This document shows positions 8,996-18,211 of a stretch of 64,000 nucleotides of DNA, piece by piece; the stretch's first letter is position 1; the number at the start of each line of letters is the position of its first letter. Under the pieces are notes generated by a model. The model was not told the DNA's origin, searched no databases, and saw only the letters and a list, made by a program, of their open reading frames with translations. Position numbers and translations under genes: made by a program. The stretch spans positions 1-64,000 of the forward strand of contig CAJXMO010000017.1 in NCBI GenBank assembly GCA_913056495.1, read 5' to 3'. The DNA comes from an uncultured Alteromonadaceae bacterium. Lineage in GTDB: Bacteria > Pseudomonadota > Gammaproteobacteria > Enterobacterales > Alteromonadaceae.

Positions 8996-9085
8996 CACAT
9001 AACAAGAGACTATGGCGTCAATAGTTAATTTTAAACTTTTGGCGCTTCCCACAAAACACCGTCTCTAAGCATTGAGTTCATTATC
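8996..9085. repeat. 90-bp direct repeat, copy 2 (IS110 end at attC edge)
   Basis: Second copy of the repeat at 7131-7220. It carries TAACAA followed by an IS110 end and the last codons of a transposase C-terminus (minus strand, [10 protein letters not shown]), with nothing left of the rest of the element. Confidence 0.85.
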
Positions 9086-9088
9086 TGT

Positions 9089-9111
9089 AATGGTCAAGTT
9101 ATTTGGCCACT
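9089..9111. repeat. 23-bp imperfect palindrome, right copy
   Basis: Reads AATGGTCAAGT, T, ATTTGGCCACT. Matches 6278-6300 closely in the same orientation and is followed by the same ACTACA-type edge. It marks the right limit of the mobile region. Confidence 0.5.
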
Positions 9112-9115
9112 ACAT

Positions 9116-9175
9116 TTACCGCTTGGTGATGCAATTATCTGCGCAGCTGCATTGGGTCGTCAAATGTATGTTAAG
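9116..9175 (+). pseudogene. Possible PIN-domain (VapC-like) C-terminal remnant
   Basis: A 20-codon stretch reads LPLGDAIICAAALGRQMYVK, which resembles the conserved LPxxDAxIAATA helix of PIN-domain toxins. No start, no upstream part and no VapB partner remain. The similarity is short, so this is only a suggestion. Confidence 0.3.
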
Positions 9176-10264
9176 TTAAGAGCCCGCCAGGTTCAGTTCA
9201 ATGGTGCCATCTGCCATCGTATTGTGTTTTATATTAAAATTCTGACTCAGTACAATTAATAGCCCTTTTATATCGCCGGTTTTAAATACCCCAGCAACTT
9301 TGATGTTTTTGAGCTGTTCGTTATCCGCTAAATTGATTTTGGTTTCTGTGTAACGCTCAATTTCGGCCATTGCTTGGGCTAGAGTTTCGCCTCTGAATAC
9401 CAGATTGCCAGAGCGCCAAGATAGTTTAGCTGCAATTTCAGCAGCTGCTACTTTTTCAATTTTTTCGGCTTTTTTGCCAGTTAAATCCAGTTTTACTTTT
9501 TCACCCTGTGCAACAAATTGCGCGGGTTTTTGAATGTTAGATATTGTTTCAGATAATTCTTTGAGCTTGTTATCGGCTATCACTTCAGGTGTTGATGTTT
9601 CCACTTTAACTTTGCCTTCAGTGACTAAAAGTTCAACAATATCTTGCTTCATTTGTACACTGAATGCTGTGCCTACCGCCTGAATTTTTTTACCCGCGGC
9701 CAGCACATCCAATGGTCTGTTTTTATCGTGAGCGACCTGAATATGAATTTCACCACGCTGCAAATCTATAATTCGTCTTGATTCGCTAAATTTAACCTGA
9801 ACAAAGGTATTGGTATTTAAGGTTAATTCGCTACCGTCCGGCAATTGAATGGTTTGATTTTGACCTATTTTGGTCTGGTAATTGGTCTGTGTCGCCAATA
9901 TATTGGTTTGTTCAGTATGTAAGGGCAACAGCGCCTGATTAGACACGAAAAACCAAGACGCAAAAATGACCAGCAAGGTACAAGCTGCTGCATATAAAGC
10001 GTAGTTGGGTTTGGCTTTGTGAGTCTCTCTGGTTTTTGGAAATAAATCAGATAAACGGCTAAGCTCGTCCATTTTGTCCCATAAACCTGCCGTTTCAAGC
10101 AGTTCATTTAAATTTTGTGGATTGTCAGCCAGCCATGCTTTTAACTCGGTTTGTTCTGTTTGAGTTAGCTCGCGATCTAACCGGCTAACCCATAAACAAG
10201 CCTGCTCTAATCGTTGCTCGTTGTCAGACTCTACTTTTTTGGCAAACGGGTAAATATTACTCAT
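9176..10264 (-). CDS. FecR-family anti-sigma/sigma regulator (FecR 1)
   Basis: A 362-residue inner-membrane regulator. Domains in order: DUF4880 cytoplasmic sigma-binding part (about 20-64), one TM helix (about 88-110), periplasmic FecR domain (about 130-230, LPDGSELTLNTNT; IQAVGTAFSV) and a C-terminal DUF4974/STN-like domain (about 280-360). It should relay a signal from the STN domain of TBDT 1 to the ECF sigma factor encoded just before it. The frame is open four codons further upstream, but ATG 10264 has GGAGG five bases before it and overlaps the sigma stop codon, so it is the likely start, with coupled translation. Confidence 0.9.
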   Translation of the reverse strand: MSNIYPFAKKVESDNEQRLEQACLWVSRLDRELTQTEQTELKAWLADNPQNLNELLETAGLWDKMDELSRLSDLFPKTRETHKAKPNYALYAAACTLLVIFASWFFVSNQALLPLHTEQTNILATQTNYQTKIGQNQTIQLPDGSELTLNTNTFVQVKFSESRRIIDLQRGEIHIQVAHDKNRPLDVLAAGKKIQAVGTAFSVQMKQDIVELLVTEGKVKVETSTPEVIADNKLKELSETISNIQKPAQFVAQGEKVKLDLTGKKAEKIEKVAAAEIAAKLSWRSGNLVFRGETLAQAMAEIERYTETKINLADNEQLKNIKVAGVFKTGDIKGLLIVLSQNFNIKHNTMADGTIELNLAGS

Positions 10265-10820
10265 GCGAACCTCCACGCTTGCGCGCTGTTCCGGGTTGAG
10301 AATCGCTTATGTGTTGGCGTGCTCGCATAAAAAGTGTGCACTTTTTGAGTCCTGCTGCTATGTGTTTTTCCACTGTACTTTCACTTAAATCACATTGTTC
10401 TGCAATTTCTTTTTGGCTGTAGCCATATACTTTTTTCAATACAAATACTTTACGGCATTGTGGCGGCAGCTCTCTGACTGCTTCGCAAAAATCGGAAAAC
10501 GCTTGTTTATTTGCAGCGTTTTCAAACATTGGATCCTCGCCTGATACTTCTGGCTCATGGTATTCCTGCTCATCGTCAACCCCAAGTAAATATCGGGTAT
10601 CGGCTTTTTTAAGATGATCAAATGCAAGATTTTTTGCCGTTTTAAGCATGAACGAACGAGGCGACGAAATTTTTTCGCTATGCTCTATTTGACAGATACG
10701 AACATAGGTTTCCTGAACAATATCTTCAATTTCTTTGGGCGGTACAATGCGCGATACGACTCTGGCAATGGTATTGCGAGAGGCTAAAAATATTTTATGT
10801 AACATTGGCTCATGCGTCAT
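10257..10820 (-). CDS. ECF RNA polymerase sigma factor, FecI-like (sigma 1)
   Basis: A 187-residue ECF sigma factor. Region 2 (about 20-80) contains IEDIVQETYVR and the DNA-melting helix SFMLKTAKNLAFDHL; region 4 (about 112-165) contains LPPQCRKVFVLKKVYGYSQK and the recognition helix LSESTVEKHI. It overlaps the FecR 1 gene and is divergent from TBDT 1, the classic FecI/FecR/FecA arrangement. Its own upstream sequence holds the same promoter elements as TBDT 1 (GCGGAAA and TCGTCTT), which predicts that the factor drives both itself and the receptor. Confidence 0.92.
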   Translation of the reverse strand: MTHEPMLHKIFLASRNTIARVVSRIVPPKEIEDIVQETYVRICQIEHSEKISSPRSFMLKTAKNLAFDHLKKADTRYLLGVDDEQEYHEPEVSGEDPMFENAANKQAFSDFCEAVRELPPQCRKVFVLKKVYGYSQKEIAEQCDLSESTVEKHIAAGLKKCTLFMRARQHISDSQPGTARKRGGSHE

Positions 10821-10860
10821 AGCTAAATCGTCTGGGTATTATTTAAGCGCCGATAATAAC

Positions 10861-10886
10861 AAGACGATTTAATTTTAAGTTTCCGC
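10861..10886 (-). promoter_or_regulatory. Sigma 1-type ECF promoter (sigma 1 gene)
   Basis: On the minus strand: GCGGAAA beginning at 10886 and TCGTCTT beginning at 10867, 19 bases apart and about 45 bases before the sigma 1 start. Both elements are identical to those before TBDT 1. Confidence 0.7.
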
Positions 10887-11271
10887 TAATTTGTTTTTAT
10901 AAAAAAATAGCATTATTTGTTTGAATTGCGTTATTTTAAAGTATATATCAAGTGCGTTGAAGATACAGGTTTACCATTAGGCTTGTACAAAAGGTGTAAA
11001 TTGGGGTTGGTAAAAATAAAACAGCTGGCTTGGTTGGCGCTGTTCAGTGTGAGCTGGAAATGTTAAAAGGTATTTTAATGCTTTGTTTTTATTGTATTTG
11101 GTAAGCGCTTATAGGCTATGTATTCAATTCGGTAGTTGAGTGCTGATGTGTATTTGAAGGCTCGTCAATGCTTTATTAAATTCGCTTGTCTGACTTGCGT
11201 TTAATGTTAAAAAAAAACTAGCATGTAAATTAATATGAATAAATAAGTAAAAATTAATTTGTTTTTTTATA
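10887..11271. other. Intergenic region between divergent sigma 1 and TBDT 1
   Basis: About 385 AT-rich bases between the two ECF-type promoters. I see no ORF of note, no clear hairpin and no obvious operator. Confidence 0.5.
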
Positions 11272-11298
11272 GCGGAAATTTTTTTGTCTTTCGTCTTA
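11272..11298 (+). promoter_or_regulatory. Sigma 1-type ECF promoter (TBDT 1)
   Basis: GCGGAAA begins at 11272 and TCGTCTT at 11291, 19 bases apart, about 55 bases before the receptor start codon. Confidence 0.7.
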
Positions 11299-11350
11299 CT
11301 CATTACGCTGCCATTAAAACAGCGTATTTAAGGTTATTAGGTGGTTTAGT

Positions 11351-14300
11351 TTGAAATTATTATCTTATCTAGTGGTTGCTAGTTTTAGCGCTAGTGCGTT
11401 AGCAGATATTAATTCTAACATTTACCAGTTTGATATACCGTCACAGCAAGCAGACGTATCTCTTATTCAGTTCGCCGAACAAGCGGATTTAACTTTGTTA
11501 TTTCCACAGGAAGATGCACTGGATAAACAAGCAAACCAGCTGATTGGGGAGTACAGCATTGAGGATGGTTTGCATATTCTTTTAAATCACACAGGTTTAA
11601 AAGGAGAGTTGAGGGAGTCGGGTCAGCTTGCCATTTATCTTGAGACAAAGATGGAGAATTCCGACAGTATGGCACAACATAACAAAAGCAAATTATCAAG
11701 CACTATCCTGGCGATACTTGGTGGTATGGCATTTTCTCAACCTGCAAATGCAGCAGAAGAGGTGAATACACAAGCAACTGAACAAGAAGCCGAAGTAATT
11801 AAAGTAACCGGTTTTCGTGGCGCTTTATTTGAATCTTTAGAAGAAAAGCGAAATGCGGTGAATGTGACCGAATCCATTCTGGCCGAAGATATGGGTAAGT
11901 TTCCTGATTTAAACATTGCTGAAGCGATTCAGCGTGTGCCTGGGGTAGCTATTTCGCGCGAAGGTGGTGAAGGCCGGCAGATTACCTTACGTGGTTTGGG
12001 GCCGTCATTTACCCGGGCAACTTTGAACGGTATGGAAGTACCCGCCAGTACAGATGGTTTGGATTCGGGTAATGGTATTAATAATGGTCGTTCGTTCGAT
12101 TTTAACGTATTTGCATCTGAATTATTTAACCGGGTTGATATTCAAAAAACGACCACAGCTTCGATGGAAGAAGGTGGTATCGCGGGTACCGTGGATTTAT
12201 ATTCTGCAAAACCTTTTGATTATGCCGGATTTAAAGCAGCTGCATCTGTTCAGGGTGGCTACAATTCACTGACCTCAGAAACCGACCCTCGTATGGCGCT
12301 GATGCTGAGCAATACGTTTGCTGATAATACGCTCGGCGCATTAGTGTCTGTTGCTTATTCAGAACGAACCGTACGTCAGGAAGGTTTTGGCACTGTGCGC
12401 TACACGACACCGGTTGAAGCTGGGCAATTATTTCCTGATACAGACAATACTCAGGTCACCGGAAATTTTGCAAACGATAACTGTGAATTTGATGGTGCTG
12501 AAGTTGATCCGCTCAACTGTTTATGGCTGCCTCGTTTACCGCGTGCTGACTTTTTTGGCAATAAACAAAAGCGGTTAGGGGTGACAGGTTCTTTTCAATA
12601 TCGCCCGAGCTCAGATGTGACTATTACATTTGATACGCTGCATTCAAAACTGGAAAACAAACGAACCGGTTATAACTCTATGGAGTGGTTTTTAACGCCC
12701 GCAACGGTTACACCTCTGGCGGTTACCATCGATCCGAACGGTAAACAAATTCAAGCTGCTACCTTTGATAATGTTGAGTCTTGGATTGAAAGCCGTGAGC
12801 AAAATTCAGATACAGACTTTAGCCAATATGTATTATCTGGCGCGTTTCAGTTAACGGATGCTGTTAAACTGGATGCTATGATTGGTCAGGCATCATCTGA
12901 AGCTGAACGTGAAGAGTTTCGGTTTTATTATGTATCACAGCCGCATATCTATACCTTTGATTTTACTGACAGTAAAAATATTGCAGAAGTCAGCTATGGG
13001 GAAGGTTATGATTATTATGATGCTGCAAACTATGAAGCTCGTCCGGCAACCATTCGTTCAAATGATGTAAACCGTGACAACCTAACGGCAAAAGCCGATT
13101 TTACGATTGAATTAGAAGAAATGCAGGTTAAAACGGGTGTTGCTTATAATGATCGTGAAGTTAACTATATAGTCGGTGATGGGGTTTATTCAGATCCGGT
13201 TTCCGGTGTAGGTTATACCAAAGATTTCCCATATTCAGATTTTGGTGACGGCTTAGATCAAGATTTAATGCCATTCCCGGTTGCTGATTTTAAAGCGCTT
13301 GAAGCTGGTGGTGTATTAGTCAGAGACTTTACGACTAATTTATCTAATTCGTGGACGGTTGGCGAAGAAACGATAGCGGCGTATGCTGAAGCGAATGGGT
13401 TTTATGATGTAGGCGATATGCTGCTGAGAACCAACTTTGGTGTGCGTTATGTTGAAACCACAACCACGTCTCAAAGTCATTTTAATGGTGACCCGGTTGA
13501 AGAAGAAACCAGCTATAATAATTTCTTACCCTCTATGAACTTAGCGCTGGAAGTGACAGATGATTTAATTACCCGTTTTGCAGCGGGTCGCAGTATGACT
13601 CGTGCGAGCTTAAATTCACTGAATATCGCTAATCCTAATTTTACCTATGAAACCCGAACGGTCAGTATGGGTAACCCTGGTCTTCAACCCTATGAATCTA
13701 ACGATTATGATTTAGGTTTTGAATGGTATTTTGCCGATGAAGCACTGTTATCAGCAACCTATTTTTATAAAGATGTAGTGACATCATTAACGACCGATGT
13801 CGTCGAAAAATTAATTGATTCGACTTATCACAATGCGATTTATGCCGATCCAAGATATGATGAAACCTATAACTCAGATCCTGCTTCGGTTGAATATACT
13901 CATTATATTCCGGTTAATACGGACGAAGGTTTCAGTATTAAAGGGTATGAATTAATTTATCAACAGCCATTTAGCTTTTTAGACGGCTGGCTGTCTAACT
14001 TTGGTGTGGTCACTAACTATACCAGGGTGTCTGCTGAAGATATGACAGGTATGTCTGAAAATTCGTATAACTTTACTTTGTATTACGAAGAAGAGGATTA
14101 TGGCGCGCGTATTTCTGCCAATACGCGTGATGACTATCTATTAAGCAGCCCAGGTGGCAATGGTCATGTTGAAGAAATGAAATATGGTCCGACTCATATT
14201 GATTTATCATCGTTTTATAACGTAAATGAAAATCTGACGGTCACTTTTGAAGTCATTAATTTAACAGACGAAAAAGAGCGTATTTATGGCACAGGTTATG

Positions 14301-14374
14301 GCGATTTAAACTTAACCCGTGAATACAACCATACTGGTACTTATTTCTTTGTAGGTGCCCGATATACGCTGTAA
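11351..14374 (+). CDS. TonB-dependent receptor with N-terminal STN domain (TBDT 1)
   Basis: A 1007-residue outer-membrane receptor. The start is TTG at 11351, supported by AGGTGG six bases before it and by a perfect signal peptide (LLSYLVVASFSASALA, cut before DI). Then come an STN domain (about 25-97), a linker, a TonB-box-like EVIKVTG (148-154), the plug (about 165-285, with VPGVAISREGGEGRQITLRG) and a 22-strand barrel ending GARYTL. The STN domain fits signalling to FecR 1. Residues 107-134 form a second complete signal-peptide-like segment with ATG codons at 11651 and 11669, so a shorter STN-less form may be made. It resembles the Alteromonadales-type oligosaccharide receptors; the ligand is unknown. 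Confidence 0.93.
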   Translation: MKLLSYLVVASFSASALADINSNIYQFDIPSQQADVSLIQFAEQADLTLLFPQEDALDKQANQLIGEYSIEDGLHILLNHTGLKGELRESGQLAIYLETKMENSDSMAQHNKSKLSSTILAILGGMAFSQPANAAEEVNTQATEQEAEVIKVTGFRGALFESLEEKRNAVNVTESILAEDMGKFPDLNIAEAIQRVPGVAISREGGEGRQITLRGLGPSFTRATLNGMEVPASTDGLDSGNGINNGRSFDFNVFASELFNRVDIQKTTTASMEEGGIAGTVDLYSAKPFDYAGFKAAASVQGGYNSLTSETDPRMALMLSNTFADNTLGALVSVAYSERTVRQEGFGTVRYTTPVEAGQLFPDTDNTQVTGNFANDNCEFDGAEVDPLNCLWLPRLPRADFFGNKQKRLGVTGSFQYRPSSDVTITFDTLHSKLENKRTGYNSMEWFLTPATVTPLAVTIDPNGKQIQAATFDNVESWIESREQNSDTDFSQYVLSGAFQLTDAVKLDAMIGQASSEAEREEFRFYYVSQPHIYTFDFTDSKNIAEVSYGEGYDYYDAANYEARPATIRSNDVNRDNLTAKADFTIELEEMQVKTGVAYNDREVNYIVGDGVYSDPVSGVGYTKDFPYSDFGDGLDQDLMPFPVADFKALEAGGVLVRDFTTNLSNSWTVGEETIAAYAEANGFYDVGDMLLRTNFGVRYVETTTTSQSHFNGDPVEEETSYNNFLPSMNLALEVTDDLITRFAAGRSMTRASLNSLNIANPNFTYETRTVSMGNPGLQPYESNDYDLGFEWYFADEALLSATYFYKDVVTSLTTDVVEKLIDSTYHNAIYADPRYDETYNSDPASVEYTHYIPVNTDEGFSIKGYELIYQQPFSFLDGWLSNFGVVTNYTRVSAEDMTGMSENSYNFTLYYEEEDYGARISANTRDDYLLSSPGGNGHVEEMKYGPTHIDLSSFYNVNENLTVTFEVINLTDEKERIYGTGYGDLNLTREYNHTGTYFFVGARYTL

Positions 14375-14421
14375 CTGAGTTCTTGATTCGAGCTAGCGCA
14401 ACTTTCTTGAGTCCTTGAACC

Positions 14422-14456
14422 AATAGAGGCAGGATCCCCGCTTGCCTCTATTTTTG
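14422..14456 (+). terminator. Rho-independent terminator of TBDT 1
   Basis: Arms AATAGAGGCA (14422-14431) and TGCCTCTATT (14443-14452), 11-base loop, followed by a T-run. Confidence 0.8.
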
Positions 14457-14795
14457 TATTTTTACACGAGTAAATTAATTCACCATTCATTTAGATTAAG
14501 CAAAATTAGGCGACAGTCCGTAGTCTATTTGCTAAATTAATCTCAGCTGCGCATAATAAAAATTACCCAACGAGTCTATTTTTCAGCCTTTCAGCGCTAT
14601 TTTTCTTACTAATCGCTTGCTATTAGGTATATAAAAATGCCTTGATAGACGAAAAAGTACCCACATTGGAACGTAAAATAAACAGGCCCTAGGTATAGAA
14701 AATTAGATTCCAATTTTACTTCAACTATTCTTGTACGTAGCTGAGGTTAAATTAGCAAACAGGCAAAAGCCAAAATATTTCAATCATTTTCCAGG
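14457..14795. other. Intergenic region
   Basis: About 340 AT-rich bases between the TBDT 1 terminator and the alpha/beta hydrolase gene. No feature recognised. Confidence 0.5.
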
Positions 14796-15479
14796 ATGAA
14801 TTTTGTGTGTAAATTAATGCTTTTACCCGGAATGGACGGCTCGGGTTTATTATTTAAGCCTTTGTTAGACGAGTTGAATCATGATGCTCAAGTATTGGCT
14901 TTATCCCTTAAAGGAGAGCAAACATATCAACACCAGCTGAATAAGCTGATGGATATTATTGGTGATAAAAAAGTCGTTTTATTTGCAGAGTCTTATTCAG
15001 GGTATTTAGCCTACTTGCTAGCTCTATTAAAACCAGAGAATATTCAACATGTTATATTTGCTGCGAGTTTTATAACCAATCCTACATGGTTGACTCGGTT
15101 TTATCCGATGTTGCCATTCAGTTTGCTGAAAACCAAATGGATGCCGGACAGCTTGATTAACCACATATGTTTTAATCGTCTTGCAGGCCCTGAATTGATC
15201 GAACTTTTTCATCAGTCTCTTCAAACAGCAAATAATATAATACTTAGAGAGCGAATTAAAAATATCGCTTATTTACCCAAAATACCGCCTAAGCTTAAAA
15301 CGCCCTGTACTTATATTTTACCAACAAAGGATTGTTTAGTCAGTCAACATGCTGTCAGGCAATTAGTTAATGCTTGTGAGAATATCGAGGTTAAGTCTTT
15401 GGTTGGTGGTCATTTTATTGCGCAAACGCACCCAAATGAGTGTGGCAACATCATTAAAAAGGTCATGGGGAGCTTATAG
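14796..15479 (+). CDS. Alpha/beta-fold hydrolase
   Basis: A 227-residue cytoplasmic alpha/beta hydrolase. The oxyanion loop LLPGMDGSG (9-17) is followed by a nucleophile elbow AESYSG with S66; D179 (PTKD) and H206 (GGHF) complete the triad. The protein is a little short but complete. The ATG at 14796 has little room for a ribosome binding site; AGGATGA would suit GTG 14805 or ATG 14817 better, so the true start may be three or seven codons later. Substrate unknown; similar proteins are annotated as esterases or thioesterase-like. Single gene, convergent with the next. Confidence 0.75.
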   Translation: MNFVCKLMLLPGMDGSGLLFKPLLDELNHDAQVLALSLKGEQTYQHQLNKLMDIIGDKKVVLFAESYSGYLAYLLALLKPENIQHVIFAASFITNPTWLTRFYPMLPFSLLKTKWMPDSLINHICFNRLAGPELIELFHQSLQTANNIILRERIKNIAYLPKIPPKLKTPCTYILPTKDCLVSQHAVRQLVNACENIEVKSLVGGHFIAQTHPNECGNIIKKVMGSL

Positions 15480-15537
15480 TTTCCGTACCCCTTTATTTAT
15501 CGCTATGGGTAACTTTTCTATTCAGGGTCGTTTATTT

Positions 15538-15939
15538 TTAGTGATTAATTTTTTGTTTACCCAACAATCTGAGCAGCAGATTTCGGCAAGTGCGTAGTTG
15601 TGGGTAGAGGAATTTAGATCTTATTTTTGACCGAAAAACAAAATAAAGTATTCGGTTTAAAGTGCCTGATTTGCTGCTGATAAGGGCTAATATATGCATA
15701 GCATCTGCTCCAACATAAAACTCGTCTCCTAACTTTAACGCAAAGCCCAGATCCAAATTAAAACCTCGCAGGTTGATTTGTTTAACTACTGGATGATTAT
15801 CCCGGGCGTTTATCAGCTCAAGTGAGCCGATACTTTTTTTAATGCGCAGCAAGGTTGCAAAACGACTGCATATAGGGCATTCATTATCATATACTAGAAT
15901 GACTGAATGATTATTTCTTACATTTGAGTTTGCTGTCAT
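15538..15939 (-). CDS. DCC-family thiol-disulfide oxidoreductase-like protein (DUF393)
   Basis: A 133-residue protein beginning VILVYDNECPICSRFATLLR, which contains the DxxC-xxC motif that gives the DCC family (DUF393) its name; the fold is thioredoxin-like. The middle (LELINARDN) and VGADAMHILALIS segments are also typical. Biological role in bacteria is not established. AGAGAAG precedes the ATG at a proper distance. It lies alone, convergent with the alpha/beta hydrolase gene. Confidence 0.75.
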   Translation of the reverse strand: MTANSNVRNNHSVILVYDNECPICSRFATLLRIKKSIGSLELINARDNHPVVKQINLRGFNLDLGFALKLGDEFYVGADAMHILALISSKSGTLNRILYFVFRSKIRSKFLYPQLRTCRNLLLRLLGKQKINH

Positions 15940-16009
15940 CTTCTCTCTATTTTCACACGCTTTATGCCTGCTGATTATTATCTGCGTTTTGAGTTACCTT
16001 CCCCGAAAG

Positions 16010-16510
16010 TTAGCTATGGTTATGAATAGCTAATTCGAGGGCTGCACGCTGTATATTTTTATCTGCGACAGACTCAACTGACCAAATAAATTGCTGAATA
16101 TAAGCTTTTGGCAAACCGGTTTCTGTCGCACCAATTAATACATGATTTAAATACCAGTCATAGGGCTTAAGTTCGTCGTTAATTATGGTGGCTTTGTAGG
16201 TGAATGCACGTTCAATTAAGCCTGTATCATTATAAACATCTACTTGATACTGGCTATAACCTTGGCCTAATCCTTCAGCCTGGTCTAATCGTGGCTTTTC
16301 TAGCGGGTCGATTATAAATAAAGCGCCTATCACTTCGTCGTGCTTTTTTAACGTTTGATATGCATTACATTTGGCTGAACCATCTGTACTGACTTTATGA
16401 AATTTTAGCCGATGACCGGCTAATTTAAAGCGGCCGATTAGTTTTGCACTCGGGACTCTGGATGTTAACCGGGCCGTTGACATATTAGAGCCATACGCAA
16501 AATACAGCAT
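16010..16510 (-). CDS. Gamma-glutamylcyclotransferase family protein
   Basis: A 166-residue GGCT-like protein. The start MLYFAYGSNMS carries the YGSN substrate-binding loop (6-9), and E79 in LDQAEGLGQGY is the expected catalytic glutamate. The family converts gamma-glutamyl amines or peptides to 5-oxoproline. The protein is full length. It is followed 17 bases upstream (on the genome) by the stop of a small lipoprotein gene on the same strand, so the two may be co-transcribed. Confidence 0.85.
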   Translation of the reverse strand: MLYFAYGSNMSTARLTSRVPSAKLIGRFKLAGHRLKFHKVSTDGSAKCNAYQTLKKHDEVIGALFIIDPLEKPRLDQAEGLGQGYSQYQVDVYNDTGLIERAFTYKATIINDELKPYDWYLNHVLIGATETGLPKAYIQQFIWSVESVADKNIQRAALELAIHNHS

Positions 16511-16527
16511 AGATTTTCCTGCAAAGA

Positions 16528-17103
16528 TTAATACTTAGGTTTGTAACGGTTTACTTCTTTAGTATTGCTCAGTTTGACTTGATTGGAAATTTTCATTTCT
16601 TTGACCTGAATTTCACCGGAGGAATTACCAATTAATAAACGTGCAGGTGTAAACTTGGTATTAAGCTGAAACTGCTCTTCGTTTAAACGGATTTCAACTC
16701 TGTTTTGACTGGCACTGAAGCCTAAGTTAAAGGTTTTTTCAAAATCGACAGGTGTAAACTCAAATATAATCGCTTGAGGGTTCGATTCTGTTTTTTGGGC
16801 TGAGTCAATCACGTAAGCTCGATACCTTTCATCCGAATTGTCATGTACAAACCTGACACTAATACTGTTTTTTTCGGTGTCATCTGATAGGTAAAAAACA
16901 GAAGTAGGTGCCCATTGAGTGCTTTCTCGTTTTATCGTGTATTTAGCGAATAGCTCGATGTTAAATTCATGCCCTAAACCCTGATACGCCCATTGTGAAT
17001 AGTGTCCCGCAGCTGTATCCAGATTATAGCTATAGGTATGGATTGTATTGGCGCATCCGGCTAATGCGAGCGTTGTGATTAAGCCGAATAATGTTCGTTT
17101 CAT
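16528..17103 (-). CDS. Putative lipoprotein of unknown function
   Basis: A 191-residue exported protein with a clear lipobox LAGC at Cys17, so membrane anchored. The mature part is beta-rich (YSYNLDTAAGHYSQWAYQG; FEKTFNLGFSASQNRVEIRL) and includes a polar, probably globular domain. I do not recognise a family. It precedes the GGCT gene by 17 bases and probably shares its transcript. Confidence 0.65.
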   Translation of the reverse strand: MKRTLFGLITTLALAGCANTIHTYSYNLDTAAGHYSQWAYQGLGHEFNIELFAKYTIKRESTQWAPTSVFYLSDDTEKNSISVRFVHDNSDERYRAYVIDSAQKTESNPQAIIFEFTPVDFEKTFNLGFSASQNRVEIRLNEEQFQLNTKFTPARLLIGNSSGEIQVKEMKISNQVKLSNTKEVNRYKPKY

Positions 17104-17213
17104 AATATCATTGTTCCCATAGTTTGAGGCATTTATTTAGGCGATGACTATTTAAAAAATAAATCTATATAATTCATAATCCTACAATATAATTTAACTC
17201 AACTTCAGATAAA

Positions 17214-17609
17214 TTAATATTGCATCAGGGTCAGGTAAAATATGTAAATGCAGGTGAACCAGCCAATTGCAAAGACCAGACTTCTTAACGTTGGCTGATT
17301 GGTGATATAAAATATCGGATGCAAAAGCCGGGCGGCTAAAAATGTATAGGCCAGATTATCCAGCTGGTTTAAATCAAGTGAACTATTTGCAGCTATTAGT
17401 ACCACTACCGCAAAAAAGATTAATGCTTCCCATGCGTTCTTTTGTGCCGCAATCGCGCGGGCACCTGCGCCGGTTAACTGAGCCTGTTGAGCTCTGGGGT
17501 GATTATTATCAAATTGACCCAATTCTTTTATTCTGAAATAGCCAGCTGTCATCGACAATACGATAGGTAAAATCGCGATTATAAATAAAGTGATTAAAAT
17601 ATCAGGCAT
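17214..17609 (-). CDS. MAPEG-family membrane protein
   Basis: A 131-residue membrane protein with four hydrophobic helices (about 3-22, 58-76, 82-100, 107-128) and the conserved loop GAGARAIAAQKNAWEALIFF of MAPEG proteins (eicosanoid/glutathione metabolism superfamily). Bacterial members are small integral-membrane enzymes of mostly unknown substrate. AAAGGA precedes the ATG. Confidence 0.8.
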   Translation of the reverse strand: MPDILITLFIIAILPIVLSMTAGYFRIKELGQFDNNHPRAQQAQLTGAGARAIAAQKNAWEALIFFAVVVLIAANSSLDLNQLDNLAYTFLAARLLHPIFYITNQPTLRSLVFAIGWFTCIYIFYLTLMQY

Positions 17610-17644
17610 GTCGCCAATCCTTTTATTTTGTTATTAGCAGGAAA

Positions 17645-18211
17645 TTAATTATTTTCGGTAATACCGGCGCGCTCAGCGATTTCAGTTTCAAAACCGTTAA
17701 TGCTGGTTTGATTTTTTTTAAGCCAATAAGCCTCGATTGCATCTATACCATTTCGGTCAGCCCAATTGGTTAAATCATCGCGGTCAGCCTGATAATTAAA
17801 ATAGGGAACAGACATGCCACAAGACGTTTGAACCATATCAATATCTAAAACAAATATTTGGCGAGTACCGGTAAATTTGGGAAATAACTTGGCATATTGC
17901 GACCAATTATCATCTTTCTGATGTAAAACTGACGCGTTTCCGTATGTGCGTAAAATCATAGGCGCGCCTTCAAATGCACAAAACATCATTGTCATTCGAG
18001 GATTTTTTAATACATGGGCGGCCGATTCATTGCCACTGCCGGTTAAGTTAAGCCAGGCTATTTTTGAAGGCCCCAGCACTCTTAACGAATCTCCCCCTTT
18101 AGGGGATAAATTAACATGTCCTGTATCGGCAGCCGTTGCAACAAAATAAATATTTTGCGCCTGAATAAAATTGATATGCTTTTGATTGAGTTCGCTAAAT
18201 TGCTTTCCCAT
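17645..18211 (-). CDS. Pyridoxamine 5'-phosphate oxidase-family protein
   Basis: A 188-residue split-barrel flavin-binding protein. FVATAADTGHVNLSPKGG followed by LRVLGPSKIAWLNLTGSGN are typical of the PNPOx-like family of flavin-dependent oxidoreductases of unspecified substrate. It is not the PdxH enzyme itself (length and motifs differ). AAGGAA lies at a good distance before the ATG. The gene is 35 bases from the MAPEG gene on the same strand. Confidence 0.8.
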   Translation of the reverse strand: MGKQFSELNQKHINFIQAQNIYFVATAADTGHVNLSPKGGDSLRVLGPSKIAWLNLTGSGNESAAHVLKNPRMTMMFCAFEGAPMILRTYGNASVLHQKDDNWSQYAKLFPKFTGTRQIFVLDIDMVQTSCGMSVPYFNYQADRDDLTNWADRNGIDAIEAYWLKKNQTSINGFETEIAERAGITENN

